A stretch of 64,000 bases of DNA from Isoetes taiwanensis (lineage: Eukaryota; Streptophyta; Lycopodiopsida; Isoetales; Isoetaceae): positions 248,001-312,000 of the forward strand of contig JAJEKV010000061.1 of assembly GCA_021234155.1 (NCBI GenBank). Reading direction: 5' to 3'. The position numbers were made by a program, and so were the translations under genes. The notes beneath the pieces were generated by a model that saw nothing but the letters and a program-made list of their open reading frames with translations, was not told where the DNA came from and searched no databases. Shown one piece after another: positions 31,813-46,345 of the stretch; position 1 is the first letter of the stretch, and each line of letters begins with the position of its first letter.

Positions 31813-34646
31813 GAATCGTTCTTACAAAGACTAAATGGTGGGATAATGTTTAAAAACAATTAAAAGCCTCGTTCGGAGTAAGGACATGTCACCCAATATC
31901 TACCACAGTGTTTTATGCGGCCACATCAGTACTCCTACTTCCATTATGCCTTTGATATAATCAGCGTTTCATAATATAACTCAAATTTAAGATCTTATTA
32001 TAATATGTATAACATGCACTTCAACCTTTACTTGAAATAGTAATCATCCCTTTCATTTTATTTATCAAGAAAATATAGCGGTTTTACAATATTAATTTAA
32101 CAATGGAAGTATCTCACCCGGTTCTTGCCATAAATCATATTCTTTCTCGTCTTCAATCACCTTATAACTCTTAACTTTACTTGACTTTACTTCCAAATAT
32201 TCCATTTCCTTCAAGTTAACGACCACCCTAGAAACAAAATAGAGAACAATTGGAGGGAGAACCGTTGCGACCGATCAATACACAATTAGCATGATAATGG
32301 TAAATGTGCAAAAAGAGTACATTGGGTCTCTCGGTTTATCGATCACCAATTGTATCCTTTTGCACACACTGGTGACATTAACTAGAAAGGATTGGAATAG
32401 TAACATATTAGCATTATAATTTCTCAATTATCAATAATTTCCATTAGGCGAGAACTAATTTCTTAGTCCCAAATCAATTTGGTCATGTTGATAATTGTTC
32501 AATAGCATGATAATCTTCTTATAACTTCAAATTCTCATATGTAAAAATCAGATTTCATACTCTCCTTAATGCTTTTTAAACAAGATAACACTTAAACTCA
32601 TATTCTTTTAATCTACTTGTAAAACCTCTTCTTTACAACACAATTAAGCCAACAAAAGCTTAGCATGTTCATGTAGAGAATGTAAAAGAAGCATAGGTTA
32701 AAGTCTATACATTTATTAATGCAAGACTTCCAGATCCAAATGAATCAAATCACTAACTCAAACCTTAGAATGTGCACTCCATGTTCCAAAGTAGCCGGTT
32801 GGATTCTTGGAGCGTTTGATCATATTATCTGTAGCATCCAGCCATGTCCTATGTCCACTTCTTGAATCGAAGCTTGTGCCGATTATTTTGCCTTGAATCT
32901 TAAGCTGTAATATGAGGTAAAAACTTTTGTTAAATCACAAAGCATTGAATCATGCTTATTTGCAAACTAGTTATTCGGATCGTAGGTAGCATTATTAAAT
33001 CTACCTCATTTTCCTTAGGCAAACATGATTTAAAAAATATAACACATATTATGAGTTTGAAGTATAAAAACACCAAGTTTCGATCATAAATATGCATCAA
33101 GATTCTCGGAAAAGCCTAAACATCTTTGCGGATCTCTGCTTTGCTAGTTTTAAGAGAATCATAAATCATGAAGAAATAAACAATAATGCTTTTGTCAAAC
33201 TTAAGCACAGCATAGAGAAAAGTAAGAACTAGATCACCCTTATAAGCCTAACAAGCTATAGCGCGAGAATAACGAACACGGGCATATATTCAAGCATTGG
33301 TGGCCCACATCTTTTAACATTCGCTGACCGGGTTTTAGCAATCGAATCTTGCGGTTACAAGTCATCTTTGTGATCATTAATTTGTTAAGATGCACACCGA
33401 CTTATCCATCTAAGCTTCATAGCTACTAGTGATTCTAAAGGCAGCAATCGTGGCCCGGTAGACATCCCTAAATCCAAAATCAGTTTTGTAGCAAGCACCG
33501 AACAAGCCCGGATCATCCATCGGACACAAGATTTTTTTAAGCTGTATATCGTGGGTTAGGCCATATAGACTATGAATCCGACCGTCTTAAAGCGGATCTT
33601 CATCTCTGTTTTTAGCATAGACCATCGATCTGGCTATGCCCTTTATCTTAATGAGATCTTCATCTCTGCGTTTTGAGCATAGACCATCAACTGGCTATGC
33701 CCCTTTAGCCCTAAAACCAACTACTGTTTCACATGCATATCAAAAAGAAAAAATCCATTCTTATTTGCCTTCTTGATGATCTCCGCTTCCATAGATATTT
33801 TTGCATCCATTTAGCTTGAAAACAGAATGGGTCACGATGGCGACAATTTTGGCGCCAAGAGCCATGTTGCGAAAAGCTTTATATGTTGTTTTGGACCATA
33901 AAGATTCTTTCACAAAGGCAATAAAGGCATTTTAGAGAACCAATCGATTGCTTTTTCTATCTTCGGCTTCCGTAGACCACATCGTAAGCATGTGAGGGGA
34001 AAAGTAGACACAAAGTAAAAATTATATAGTTGAACAAATTTGGTTCTTTCACAAGTCAAAAGCCACAACACTTTTTGTACATGGCAAATCATTATTGCAC
34101 ATGGCATATCATTAATGCCTTATGCTTTTCCTTATGCCACAATAAATACTAGACTATTGACATATGGAAACGTGGTATTTTTGCCATAGTCACTTTATGC
34201 ATGTCAACCATTCATATCAAAAAATCACTTCCATAAAAATTTCAAATATATAGGCAATATATGAAGAATCTAAGATATGGCACAATAACGTATGCCAACA
34301 TTAGTTAGTCTATTGATTTAAACCCACAGTATCGATAATCTCATGGTTCCATCGTTTGGACCTTTAGAGTCAAATTACAACAGGATACAACTAGGGCTAG
34401 TCGTCCAACTTACAAATTTTCATTCTTGCATGCTTCCCCATATGTCGTAGATGCCATATAAAGTACATCTTTCAACAATTCGAAGAATCATAGAGTATAT
34501 TTTCTTCTTCTTCTTCTTCTTCTTCTTCTTCTTCTTCTTCTTCTTCTTCTTCTTCTTCTTCTTCTTCTTCTTCTTCTTCTTCTTCTTCTTCTTCTTCTTC
34601 TTCTTCTTCTTCTTCTTCTTCTTCTTCTTCTTCTTCTTCTTCTTCT
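31813..34646 (+). repeat. Array unit D2 (5'-truncated), TTC tract at about 34502-34646
   Basis: It begins with the same truncated junction as D1 (TTC tract fused to GAATCGTTCTTAC). It then follows the standard order: ACAATTGGAGGGAGAGAACC (32250), GTACATTGGGTCTCTCGG (32318), GGATTCTTGGAGCGTTTGAT (32800) and TCTTCGGCTTCCGTAGACCA (33959). The ending TTC tract of about 48 repeats is the longest in the window. No gene seen. Confidence 0.85.
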
Positions 34647-37600
34647 CCCACATCCCTCCCTCAGGATGCAAGACTCCTCTGTTTATAAGGGAAGTAGGAC
34701 CCCCCTTATAAAAAGAGGGGTCCTACTTCCTTACACCAGAAGAAAATAGAAAAATTATTCTATTTCATTGCATGTTGTTCTTGATATATCAAAGCTGCAA
34801 GAAATATTGAACTTAAGAGAATTAGGTACAGTGGACCCAATCTCTATGCCCTGGCACAATGGACCAAGGTTATTTTATAGATTTGAGATGTATACAGCAC
34901 ATTGGGCTATACATACCATGGACAACCTTGTTTTTGTACAAGAGATGTGTTTGCCAGCTACCTCCAGCAACTGTACGATGTATTTGAATAAAGCACAAAG
35001 TGCCAAAATCTAGCCTTTACAAGTTATTTTCAAGAAAAGGCGAAGAGTCCAGGAGTTTACCTTCAAAATTGCCATGTGTATCTCTTTGCTTGCAATATAA
35101 GGAACAACAGAGATTAGACAACCTTACTAGGACCAAATCTCTATGCCTTGGCACAATGGACCAAGGTCATTTTATAGATCTGAGATTTTATAGATCTGAG
35201 ATGTATATACAGCACATTGGACTATACATACTATGGCCAACCTGCTATAGGCTATGGGCCATTTATCATAACATAAGGCAATGGACCCTAGTTATCCGAA
35301 AACAATAATATTCACACTAACCTGGTTTTGTAGAGGAGGTGCATTTGTCACATACCTCCAGCAATTGTACAGTGTACTTGAATAAATCATAATGTACCAA
35401 AATCCGTTTTTTAGCCCCACATTGGGTATCTCTTTTTGGCGATGGTACAACAAAGATTATACAAACCTCGAGGAACATCTCCCCATGGCTCTATATTCCA
35501 CCACGGCTAGTTGTTATAGCTAAACACCATTAAATTTGCAATAGATCCTTAAGTGCATAAGAAGCGTTAGTTATGTTAAATCAAATAAGGAATCAACATT
35601 ATTTAATGGTTTGGAAATGATGTGTTTCTTGAATACCTCGGCAAATAGATGTCCGCAGTTTCTTCTTGAATACGTTCTTACAAAGACTACGGTCGGATAA
35701 TGTTTAAAAAAACAATTAAAAGCCTCGTTCGAGGTAAGGACATGTCACCCAATATCTACCACAGTGTGTTTATGCGGGCCACATCAGTACTCTACTTCCA
35801 TTATGCCTTTGATATAATCAGCGTTTCATAATATAACTCAAATTTAGATCTTATTATAATATGTATAACATGCACTTCAACCTTTACTTGAAATAGTAAT
35901 CATCCTTTCATTTATTTATCAAGAAAATATAACCGTTTACAATATTAATTTAACAATGGAAGTATCTCACCCGGTTCTTGCCATAAAATCATATTCTTTC
36001 TCGTCTTCAATCACCTTATAACTCTTAACTTTATGACTTTACTTCAAATATTCCATTTCCTTCAAGTTAGCGACCACCCTAGAAACAAAATAGAGACAAT
36101 TGGAGGAGAGGAGCAGGTACCTGCGACCAATCAATACACAATTAGCATGATAATGGTAAATGTGCAAAATAAAAAGGTACATTGGGTCTCTCGGTTTATC
36201 GATCACCAATTGTATCCTTTTGCTGGTGACATTAACTAGAAAGGATTGGAATAGTAGCATATTTAGCATTATAATTTCTCAATTATCAATAATTTCCATT
36301 AGGCGAGAACTAATTTCTTAGTCCCAAATCCAATTTGGTCATGTTGATAATTGTTCAATAGCATGATAATCTTCTTATAACTTCAAATTCTCATATGTAA
36401 AATCAGATTTCATACTCTCTTAATGCTTTAAACAAGATAACACTTAAACTCATATTCTTTTAATCTACTTGTAAAACCTCTTCTTTACAACACAATTAAG
36501 CCCAACAAAAAGCTTAGCATGTTTGTAGAGAATGTAAAAGAAGCATGGGTTAAGTCTATACATTTATTAATGCAAGACTTCCGGATCAAAATGAATCAAA
36601 TCACTAACTCAAACCTTAGAATGTGCACTCCATGTTCACAAGTAGCCGGTTAGTTCTTGGAGCGTTCGATCATATTATCTAGTAGCATCCAGCCATGTCC
36701 TATGTCACTAAGCTAGAATCAACTTGTGCGGTATTGCCTTGAATCTTAAGCTGTAATATGGGGTAAAAACTTTGTTAAATCACAAAGCATTGAATCATGC
36801 TTATTTACAAACTAGTTATTTCGGATCGTAGGTAGCATTATTAAAATCTACCTCATTTCCTTGGGCAAACATGATTTAAAAAAAATATAACACATGTTAG
36901 CGAGTTTGAAGTATAAAAACACCAAGTTTCGATCATAAATATGCATCAAGATTCTCGAGAAAAAGCCTAAACATCTTTGCGGATCTCTGGCGCTAGTTTA
37001 AGAGAATCATAAATCATGAAAAATAAACAATAATGCTTTTGTCAAACTTAAGCCTGCTTAGCATAGAAAAAGCGGTAGAACTAGATCACCCATAAGCCTA
37101 ACAAGCTTATTTGTGGCTATGCCGCGAGAATAACGAACACGGGGCATATATTCAAGCATTGGTAGGCCCACATCTTTTAACATTTCGCGGCCGGGTTTTT
37201 AGCACAATCGAATCTTGCGGATACAAGTCATCTTTGTGATCATTAATTTGTTAAGATGCACCCACGACTTATCCATCTAAGCTTCATAGCTACTAGTGAT
37301 TCTAAAGGCGACAATGTGGCGGTAGGCATCCTAAATCAAAATCGGATTTTGTAGCAAGCACCGGACAAGCCGGATCATCCATCGGACACAAGATTTTTTA
37401 GCGTATATGCGGGTTAGAGGCATATAGACTATGAATCCAGGTAGCGTCTTAGAAGCCCGGATCTTCATCTACGTTTTAGCATAGACCATCGATCACGGCT
37501 ATGCCTTTATCTTAAGCGGATCTTCATCTGTTTTGAGCACAGACCATCCCGGCTATGCCCCTTTTGGGCCCTAAAACCAACTGGCGTTTCACATGCATAT

Positions 37601-38501
37601 CCAAAGAAAAAATCCATTCTTATTTGCCTTCTTGATGATCTCCTTCCATAGATATTTTTGCATCCATTTAGCGAAAACAGAATGGGTCACGATGGCGACA
37701 ATTTGGCGCCAGAGCCATGTTGCGAAAAAGCTTTATATGTTGTTTGGACCATAAAATTCTTTCACAAAGGCAATAAAGGCATTTTTTAGAGGGGAACCAA
37801 TCGATTGCTTTTTTTTCTATCTTCGGCTTCCGTAGACCACATCGTAAGCATGTGAGGAAAAGTGAACACAAGTAAAAATTATATAGTTGAACAAATTTAG
37901 TTCTTTCACAAGTCAAAAGCCACAACACTTTTTTGTACATGGCAAATCATTATTGCACATGGCATATCATTAATGCCTTATGCTTTTCCTTATGCCACAA
38001 TAAATACTAGACTATTGACATATGGAAACGTGGTATTTTTGCCATAGTCACTTTATGCATGTCAACCATTCATATCAAAAATCACTTCCATAAAAATTTC
38101 AAATATATAGGCAATATATGAAGAATCTAAGATATGGCACAATAACGTATGCCAACATTATTTAGTCTATTGATTTAAACCCACAGTATCGATAATCTCT
38201 TGGTTCCATCGTTTGGACCTTTAAAGTCAAATTACAACAGGATACAACTAGGGCTAGTCGTCCAACTTACAAAATTTTCATTCTTGCATGCTTCCCCATA
38301 TGTCGTAGATGCCATATAAAAGTACATCTTTCAACAATTGAAGAATCATAGAGTATATTCTCTTCTTCTTCTTCTTCTTCTTCTTCTTCTTCTTCTTCTT
38401 CTTCTTCTTCTTCTTCTTCTTCTTCTTCTTCTTCTTCTTCTTCTTCTTCTTCTTCTTCTTCTTCTTCTTCTTCTTCTTCTTCTTCTTCTTCTTCTTCTTC
38501 T
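34647..38501 (+). repeat. Array unit D3 (complete, 3.85 kb)
   Basis: A complete unit. It opens with the inverted repeat at 34690-34730 and a TTCATTGCATGTTGTTCTTG segment. It then has an ACATTGG-rich part, GCAGTTTCTTCTTGAATACG (35656), the ACAATTGGAGGAGAG box (36092), the CTTCGGCTTCC box (37820) and a TTC tract at 38361-38501 (about 47 repeats). It is collinear with D2, D4 and D5. Repeated ATTTTATAGATCTGAGAT segments occur near 35170-35205. No gene seen. Confidence 0.88.
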
Positions 38502-41500
38502 CCCATCCCTCCCTCGGGATGCAAGACTAGGACCCCCAATAATCCATGTGTCAAAATTTATAAAGGGTCTTTAAAAGTATTGGACAATATTATCTACTTC
38601 TTCTTTTATAAAAGAGGGGTCCTAAAATTTCCACACAAATCCTTAAGGTCATCAAAGAAATAGAAAAATTATTCTCATTTCATTGCATGTTGTTCTTTGA
38701 TATATCAAAGGGATGCAAGAAATATTGAACTTAAAGAGAATTAGAAAAATTATTCTATTTCATTGCATGTTGGACCCGAAATCTCCTTAAGAAGGTGGAA
38801 TGGGTGGACCCAATGGACCAAGGTTATTTTTTATAGATTTGAGATGTATCTGACACATTGGGCTATACATACCATGGACAACCTTGTTTTGTACAAAGAG
38901 ATGTGTTTACGATACCTCCGGCAAGCATGGATGTATTTGAATAAAAGCCACAAAGTGCCAAAATCTAGCCTTTACAAGTTATTTTCAAGAAAAGGCGAAG
39001 AGTCAGGAGTTTACCTTCAAAATTGCCATGTGTATCTCTTTGCTTGCAATATAAGGAACAACGGAGATTAGACAACCACTGGGACAAATCTCTATGCCTT
39101 GGCCTGATGGACCAAGGTCATTTTATAGATCAGAGATTTTATAGATCACGAGATGTATATATCTGACACGATGGACTATACATACTATAGCCAACACACT
39201 TTATAGGCTATGGGCCATTTATCATAACATAAAAGGCAATGGACTATAGTTATCCAGAAAACAATAATATTCCACACTTAACTTTGGTTTTGTAAGAGGG
39301 AGGGTGCATTTGTCACATACCTCCAACAATTGTACAGTGTACTTGAATAAAATCATAATGTACCAAAATCCTTTTTTTAGCCCCACATTGGGTATCTCTT
39401 TCTTTGTGATGGTTACAACAAAGATTATACAACCCTCTGAGGAACATCTCCCCATGTCTATATTCCACCATGACTAGTTGTTATAGCTAAAACACCATTC
39501 CATTTGCAATAGATCATAAGTGCATAAGAGCGGAGTTAGTTATGTTAAATCAAATAAGGAATCAACATTATTTAATGGTTTTGGAATGATGTGTTTCTTG
39601 AATACCTCGACAAATAGATGTCGCAGTTTTCTTCTTCGAATACGTTCTTACAAAGACTTCTGGTCCCGGATAATGTTTAAAAACAATTAAAAGCCTCGCC
39701 TGGTAAGGACATGTCACCCAATATCTACCACGGTGTTTTATGCCGGGCCACATCCAGTACTCCCTACTTCCATTATGCCTTTGATATAATCAGCGTTTCA
39801 TAATATAACTCAAATTTAGATCTTATTATAATATGTATAACATGCACTTCAACCTTTACTTGAAATAGTAATCATCCTTTCATTTATTTATCAAGAAAAT
39901 ATAACCGTTTTACAATATTAATTTAACAATGGAAGTATATCTCACCCGGTTCTTGCCATAAATCATATTCTTTCGTCTTCAATCACCTTATAACTCTTAA
40001 CTTTAACGACTTTACTTCCAAATATTTCATTTCCTTCAAGTTACCGACCACCCTAGAAACAAAATAGAGACAATTGGAGGAGAGAACCCGTACCGACCAA
40101 TCAATACACAATTAGCATGATAATAAGTAAGGTAAGGCCAAAAAGGTACATTGGTCTCTCGTTTATCGCGATCACCAATTGTATCCTTTTTTTGCTCTGG
40201 TGACATTAACTAGAAAGGATTGGAATAGTAACATATTAGCATTATAATTTCTCAATTATCAATAATTTCCATTAGGCGAGAACTAATTTCTTAGTCCCAA
40301 ATCCACTGGTCATGTTGATAATTGTTCAATAGCATGATAATCTTCTTATAACTTCAAATTCTCATATGTAAAATCAGATTTCATACTCTCCTTAATGCTT
40401 TTAAACAAGATAACACTTAAACTCATATTCTTTTAATCTACTTGTAAAACCTCTTCTTACAACACAATTAAGCCCAACAAAAGCTTAGCATGTTCATGTA
40501 GAGAATGTAAAAGAAGCATAGGTTAAGTCTATACATTTATTAATGCAAGACTTCGAGGATCAAATGAATCAAAATCACTAACTCAAACCTTAGAATGTGC
40601 ACTCCATGTTCTAAGTAGCGGTTGGATTTTGGAGCGTTTTGATCATATTATCTAGTAGCATCAAGCCATGTCCTATGTCACTAGCGAATCAGCTTGTGCC
40701 GGTATTTGCCTTGAATCTTAAGCGTAATATGAGGGTAAAAGCTTTGTTAAATCACAAAGCATTGAATCATGCTTATTTGCAAAACTAGTTATTCGCATCG
40801 TAGGTAGCATTATTAAATCTANNNNNNNNNNNNNNNNNNNNNNNNNNNNNNNNNNNNNNNNNNNNNNNNNNNNNNNNNNNNNNNNNNNNNNNNNNNNNNN
40901 NNNNNNNNNNNNNNNNNNNNNCACACCTCATTTTCCTTGAAGGCGAAGGAAACATAGTTTAAAAAATATAACACATGTTAGCGAGTTTGAGAGTAATTAT
41001 AAAAAACACCAAGTTTAGATCATAAATGGCCATCAAGATTCTCGAGAGAAAAGCCCTAAACATCTTTGCGGATCTACCAACGCTAGTTTAGAGAATCATA
41101 AATGTGAAAGAAATAAACAATAATGCTTTTTGTCAAACTTAAACTTTGCTTAGCATGAAAAAGCCGATGAACTAAGATCACCCTTGGCTAACAAACTGTT
41201 GTGGCTATGTATGAGAATAGAACACGGGCATATATTCAAGCATTGGTGGGCCACATCTTTAACATTTAGCGACGGGTTTTAGCACAATCCTGAATCTTGC
41301 GGATACAAGTCATCTTTGTGATCATTAAAGGCGTTAAGATGCACACCCGGCTTATCCATCAGCTTCGCCTTCCACTGAGTGATTCTAAAGCGACAATCGT
41401 GGCCGGTAGACATCCTAAATCCAAAAATCAGTTTTGTAGCAAGCACCGGACAAGCCCGGATCATCCATCGGACACAAGATTTTTTAAGCGTATGTCACGG

Positions 41501-42456
41501 TTAGAGGCATATATAAGGCTATGAATCAGGCCAGTCTTAGAAGCGGATCTTCATCTACGTTTTAGCATAGACCATCGATGCGGCTATGCCCTTTATCTTA
41601 AACCCAGTCTTCATCTCTTGTTTTGAGCATAGACCATCGAGGCGGCTATGCTTGAATTCAAACCAAGCTGCTGTTTCACATGCATATCCAAAGAAAAATC
41701 CATTCTTATTTGCCTTCTTGATGATGATCTCCCTTCCGATATTTTGCATCCATTTAAGCTTGAAACAGAGATAGGTCACGATGGCGACAATTTTGGCGCC
41801 AAGAGCCATGTTACTGAAAAGCTTTATATGTTGTTTGGACCATAAAATTCTTTCACAAAGGCAATAAAGGCATTTTAGAGAACCAATCGATTGCTTTCTA
41901 TCTTCGGCTTCCGTAAGACCACATCGTAAGCATGTGAGGAAAAGTGAACTACAAGTAAAATTATATAGTTAGACAAATTTGGTTCTTTCACAAGTCAAAA
42001 GCCACAACACTTTTTGTACATGGCAAATCATTATTGCACATGGCATATCATTAATGCCTTATGCTTTTCCTTAATAACACAATAAATGCTAGACTATTGA
42101 CATGGAAGCTTATTGGTATTGCCATAGTCTTTATGCCATGTCAACCATTCATATCAAAAATCCTTCCATAAAATTTCAAATATATAGGCAATATGAAAGA
42201 ATCTAAGATATGGCACAATAACGTATGCCAACATTAGTTGAATACATTGATTTAAACCCACAGTATCGATAATCTCATGAGTTCCATCGTTTGGACCTTT
42301 AAAGTCAAATTACAACAGGATACAACTAGGGCTAGTCGTCAACTTACAAATTTTCATTCTTGCATGCTTCCCCATGTGTAATGCGTAGATGCCATGTAAG
42401 TGCATCTTTCAACAATTCGAAGAATCATAGAATTATATTCTCTTCTTCTTCTTCTT

Positions 42457-42488
<32 letters not shown>

Positions 42489-42544
42489 CTTCTTCTTCTT
42501 CTTCTTCTTCTTCTTCTTCTTCTTCTTCTTCTTCTTCTTCTTCT
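38502..42544 (+). repeat. Array unit D4 (complete, contains the assembly gap)
   Basis: Collinear with D3. The post-tract region is rearranged: the inverted repeat is broken, with GGACCC at 38529 and GGGGTCCTAAAATTTCC near 38617, and the TTCATTGCATGTTG segment occurs twice (38678 and 38759). The closing TTC tract (42441-42544) is interrupted once by TTACC at about 42485. The 100-N gap is inside. No gene seen. Confidence 0.85.
40822..40921. other. Assembly gap (100 N)
   Basis: Exactly 100 N, a conventional placeholder length. The sequence on the two sides (ATTATTAAATCTA before, CACACCTCATTTTCC after) is contiguous in the other units, for example at 44735-44757. Either almost nothing is missing, or the gap hides a whole number of array units. 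Confidence 0.95.
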
Positions 42545-45500
42545 CCCACATCCCTCCTCGGGATGCAAGACTCCTCATTTATAAAGGAAGTAGGACTATA
42601 AAAAGAGAGGGTCCTACTATACGCTGAGAGAAAATAGAAAAATTATTATTTCATTGCATGTTGTTCTTGATATATCAAAGGCAAGAAATATTGAACTTAG
42701 AAGGAGTGGAATTACGGTGGACCCAATCTACATGCCACAATGGACCAAAGTTATTTTATAGATTTGAGATGTATCTGACATTAGATATACATACCATGGA
42801 CAACCTTGTTTTTGTACAAGAGATGTGTTTTGCCGGCTACCTCCGGCAATGCGATGTGTTTGAATAAAGCACAAAGTGCCCGTCTAACCTTTACAAGTTA
42901 TTTCAAAGAAAAGCGAAGAGTCGAGGAGTTTACCTTCAAAATTGCCATGTGTGTATCTCTTTGCTTGCAATATAAGGAACAAGGAAGTTAAGACAACCTT
43001 ACTTAGGACCAAATCTCTATGCCTTGGCACAATGGACCAAGGTCATTTTGCCGTCTGAGATTTATAGTCGAGATAATATCTGACATTGGACCTATACATA
43101 CTATGGCCAACCTGCTATAGGCTATGGGCCATTGTATCATAACTTATAAAGGCAATGGACCCTAGTTATCAGAAAACAAATAATATTCACACTAACTTTG
43201 GTTTTGTAGAGGAGGTGCATTTGTCACATACCTCCGGCATAATTATGCGATTAATGCTTGAATAAATCATAATGTGCCAAAATCGGTTTTAGCCCCATTG
43301 GGTATCTCTTTCTTTGGCGATGGGTACAACAAAGATTATACAAGCCTCACGAGGAACATCTCCCCATGGCTCTATATTCCACCGACTAGTTGTTATGGCT
43401 AAACACCATTAGGCTGCAATAGATCATAAGTGCATAAGAGGTTAGTTATGTTAGAAATCCAAATAAAGGAATCAACATTATTTAATGGTTTTGGAAATGA
43501 TATTGTTTCATGAATACCTCCGACAAATAGATGTCCTGATTTCTTCTAGCCAGTCACGTTCTTACAAAGACTACGGTCGGATAATATTTAAAAAACAATT
43601 AAAAGCCTCGTTCGGAGTAAGGACATGTCACCCAATATCTACCACGGTGTTTTATGCGGGCCACATCGAGTACTCCTACTTCATTATGCCTTTGATATAA
43701 TCGGCGTTTCATAATATAACTCAAATTTAGATCTTGATATTATAATATGTATAACATGCACTTCAACCTTTACTTGAAATAGTAATCATCCTTTCATTTA
43801 TTTATCAAAGAGAAATGCTTAGTTTTACAATATTAATTTAACAATGGAGAATTATCTCACCGGTTCTTGCCATAAATCATATTCTTTCTCGTCTTCGATC
43901 ACCTTATAACTCTTAACTTTAACAACTGCTTCCAAATATTCCATTTCAGCATTCAAGTTGCTGACCACCCTAGAGAAGCAGACTAGAGACAATTGGAGGA
44001 AGACATTTTACGACCGATCAATACACAATTAGCATGATATTGGTAAATGTGCAAAGACCCAAAAAGGTACAGTGGGTCTCTCCGGTTTATCGCGATGCAA
44101 ATTTGTATCCTTTTGCTTCTAAATTGTATTCGCTTCCGAAAGAGTTGGAATAATGGCCATATTTAGTGCCATTTTATCAATTGTCGTAATTTCCATGAAA
44201 TGAGAACTAATTTCTTAGTCCCAATCCATTGAATTCATGGTGATAATTGTTCAATGGCTGAATCAAATCCTTCTTCATGACTTCCGAGTTCTCATATGTA
44301 AAAATGAGTTTCTCGCCACTCTCCTTAATGCTTTGGCAGGTAACATGGCTCATATTCTTCCCAATCTACTTGTAAAACCTCTTCTTTACAACACAATTTA
44401 GCCAACTCTAAAAAGCTTATGTTCATGTAGAGAATGTAAAAGAAGCATAGGTTAAGAATCATGCATTTATTAAATATAAAGAACTGGGATCAAAATGAAT
44501 CTAAATCCACTAACTCAAACCTTAGAATGTGCCTCCATGTTCACAAGTAGCGGGATTGGATTCAACAGGGCGTTTGATCATATTATCTAATAGCATCGGC
44601 CATGTCCTATGTCACTAGCGAATCCGCTTGTTGCGAGTATTTGCCGGATGCTAATATGAGGGTAAAAACTTTGTTAAATCCTAAAGCATTGAATCATGCT
44701 TATTTGCAAACTAATTCGGTCATTAGAGTGACATTATTAAATCTACACCTCATTTCCTTGGGCAAACATGGGATTTAAAAATATAACACATATTATGAGG
44801 AGTTTGGTAAAACTTACCAAGTTCGATCATAAATATGCATCAAGATTCTCGAGGAAAAGCCTAAACATCTTTCAGGATCTCTGGCACACTTTAGTTTAGA
44901 GAATCATAAATCATGAAGAAATAAACAATAATGCTTTTGTCAAACTTAAGCTTTTTTACTGCTTAGCATAGAAAAGCAGTAGAACTAAGATCACCCATAA
45001 GCCTAACAAGCTTATTTGTGGCTATGGCCTGAGAATACTTGAACACAGACATATATTGACATTGGGCGCAATAACACTGACATTTTCGGCGACCGGGGTT
45101 TTAGCACAATCAGATCTTGCGGATACAAGTCATCTTTGTGATCATTAAGGCGTTAAGATGCCGCACCCGACTTATCCATCTAAGCTTCATAGCTACTAGT
45201 GATTCTAAAGCTGACAATCGTGGCGGTAGACATCCCTAAATCAAAATCGGGATTTTGTAGCAAGCACCAGACAAAGCCGGATCATCCATCGGACCACAAG
45301 ATTTTTTTAAGCTATTATATGCGGTTAGGGCCCATATATAGACTATGAATCAGAGGCCAGGTCTTAGAAGCGGATGCTTCATCTACGTTTTTAGCATAGA
45401 CCATGTCGATCTGGCTATGCCTTTATCTTAAATGAATCTTCATCTGTTTTTTGAGCATAGACCATCGAAAACATGCCCTTTAGACTAAAACCAACGCTGT

Positions 45501-46313
45501 GCATACATATCAAAGAAAAATCCATTCTTATTTGCCTTCATGATGATCTCCCGCTTCCATAGATATTTTTGCATCCATTTAGCTTGCTTGAAAACAGAGA
45601 TAGGTCACGATAACGACAATTTTGGCGCCAGAGCCATCATTGCGAAAAGCTTTATATGTTGTTTGGACCATAAAAATTCTTTCACAAAGGCAATAAAGGC
45701 ATTTTAAGAGAACCAATCGATTTGCTTTCTATCTTCGGCTTCCGTAGACCCATCGTAAGCATGTGAGGAAAAGTAGACACAAGTAAAAATTATATAGTTG
45801 AACAAATTTAGTTCTTTCACAAGTCCAAAAGCCACAACGCTTTTTGTACATGGCAAATCATTATTGCACATGGCATATCATTAATGCCTTATGCTTTTCC
45901 TTATACTACAATAAATACTAGACTATTGACATGTATGGAAACGTGGTATTTTGCCATAGTCACTTTATGCATGTCAACCATTCATATCAAAAATCACTTC
46001 CATAAAATTTTCAAATATATAGGCAATATATGAAGAATCTAGATATGGCACAATAACGTATGCAACATTAGTTAGTCTATTGATTTAAACCCACAGTATC
46101 GATAATCTCATGGTTCCATCGTTTGGACTAGAGTCCACAACAGAAGGATACAACTAGGGCTAGTCGTCCAACACAAATTTTTCATTCTTGCATGCTTCCC
46201 CATATGTCGTAGATGCCATATAAAGTACATCTTTCAACAATTCGAAGAATCGCGAGTATATTCTTCTTCTTCTTCTTCTTCTTCTTCTTCTTCTTCTTCT
46301 TCTTCTTCTTCTT

Positions 46314-46343
<30 letters not shown>
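42545..46343 (+). repeat. Array unit D5 (complete)
   Basis: Collinear with D3 and D4, with the inverted repeat remnant at 42585-42618. It is more diverged than its neighbours, with many small indels. The closing TTC tract (46261-46343, about 28 repeats) is fused directly to ACCGATACATCTTCACC, a type E sequence, so a D-to-E junction lies at the tract. No gene seen. Confidence 0.85.
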
Positions 46344-46345
<2 letters not shown>

